From: Syngnathus acus
Taxonomy: Eukaryota > Chordata > Actinopteri > Syngnathiformes > Syngnathidae
Length of the DNA stretch: 64,000 bases
Assembly: GCF_901709675.1 (NCBI RefSeq)
Contig: NC_051099.1
Span: 4,712,001 to 4,776,000, forward strand
Direction of reading: 5' to 3'
This document shows, piece after piece, positions 63,234 through 64,000 of the stretch. Below the pieces are notes generated by a model. That model searched no databases. It was not told the origin of the DNA and was given only the letters and a program-made list of their open reading frames with translations. Both the position numbers and the translations under genes were made by a program. The first letter of the stretch is position 1, and every line of letters begins with the position of its first letter.

Positions 63234-63730
63234 ATTGACCTCTCTTTGCTGTGAAAGGTAGACCTGGTATTTGGTCATCTCCTGGCCAACCCAACCCCTA
63301 CAGTGAAGCAAAACACTCCCACAGCATGATGCTGCAAGGAATGTTTTTCAACAGCTGGAACTTGGAGCCTTGTCAGGAGTAAGGGAAAGATGAATGCAGC
63401 AATGTACAGACACGTCCTGGATGGAAACCCGTTCCTAAGCGCTCTTGACCTCACGGGAGGGCAACTGTTTAGCAGAACAACAAGCCCAGGCACACAGCCA
63501 AGCTATCAAAGAAGTGGCTTCAGGACAACTCTGAATGTCCTTGAGTGGTCCAGCCAAAACACAATCCGATTGAACATCTGTGGAGAGGGATCGGAAAATG
63601 GCTGCCCATCCAACTTGATGGAGCTTGAGAGGTGCCAAAAAAGGGAAATGGCCAAAAATAGGTGTGCCGAGCTTGTGACATCATAGTGATAAAGGCTTTA
63701 GGTTGAAATTGATCTCAAAGGAGCTTCAAA
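63234..63730 (+). pseudogene. Degraded Tc1-like transposase, C-terminal half
   Basis: The stretch follows the nucleotide sequence of fish Tc1-type transposase genes: a segment like the GSIMLWGCF region, GKMNA...Y, a block like HTAKxxxEWLxDN, and the DDE-end block NPIEHLW (read in a shifted frame). Frameshifts and deletions break it into short frames (63390-63686 among them). The N-terminal DNA-binding half and terminal inverted repeats were not identified. It lies in cxadr intron 3 in the same sense as the gene and cannot encode an active protein. Confidence 0.85.
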
Positions 63731-64000
63731 ATAAAATTCAAGTTGACTTTTGGGAATACGGCTGGAACGTAACTTAAACGTGGAAAACTGTAAATTCTTT
63801 CCAGACACATCGTATATCCAAACCGTTCTGCATACCTACCTCAAGTCATCTTTCATTGATTTGCTCTACCTGGCTTTTCTTGAAACGCTTGGCTTTTTTA
63901 TTTTTTTTCTCTTCAACAATAGCCCTTTCAAGTTTTGCCTCCTTCTGACCGAAATGTATGCCACGGTGGATATCCACTATATTATTTGCGTATCTAGGAC
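63731..64000 (+). other. cxadr: cxadr intron 3, right edge
   Basis: AT-rich, no exon recognised before the window ends. Confidence 0.4.

Overview
This is nuclear DNA of a vertebrate, almost certainly a teleost fish. Genes carry GT-AG introns, many of them short. The proteins are full vertebrate orthologues. The non-coding DNA holds fish-type Tc1, hAT-like and LINE-tail repeats plus long (AT)n and (CA)n microsatellites. The species cannot be named from sequence alone; the compact introns suggest a small percomorph-like genome. There is no bacterial, viral or CRISPR content.

Layout from left to right: umodl1 (minus strand, its 3' end runs off the left edge); zbtb21 (plus, one coding exon); atg101 (minus, two coding exons); c2cd2 (plus); prdm15 (plus, 23 coding exons); ripk4 (plus, eight coding exons); a repeat-bearing gap of about 3.4 kb; eurl, the C21orf91 orthologue (plus, four coding exons); and cxadr (plus, first three coding exons, the rest beyond the right edge). 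I rebuilt the exons by hand from splice sites, reading-phase continuity and family knowledge. The phases close for every gene, giving an ATG101 of 218 aa, EURL of 286 aa, RIPK4 of 791 aa, PRDM15 of 1,101 aa and C2CD2 of 670 aa (with one optional exon).

UMODL1-ZBTB21-C2CD2-PRDM15-RIPK4 keeps the order and relative orientation of human 21q22.3. EURL and CXADR belong to human 21q21. Two blocks far apart on the human chromosome are therefore adjacent here, and ATG101 (human chromosome 12) sits inside the first block, head to head with c2cd2. The genes are functionally unrelated: extracellular matrix/ZP-type protein, transcription factors, autophagy initiation, lipid transfer, kinase signalling, neural development and cell adhesion. 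They are linked by ancestry, not by pathway.

Most notable: two GC-AG introns in prdm15, one of them 84 nt and open in frame inside a zinc finger; a tandemly duplicated CTCF-like site between eurl and cxadr; an orphan promoter-like element between prdm15 and ripk4; an optional c2cd2 exon that shifts frame unless the acceptor changes; and two families of short inverted-repeat elements, one with an intact 8-bp target duplication. I found no clearly new biological system; the window is mostly well-conserved vertebrate genes.
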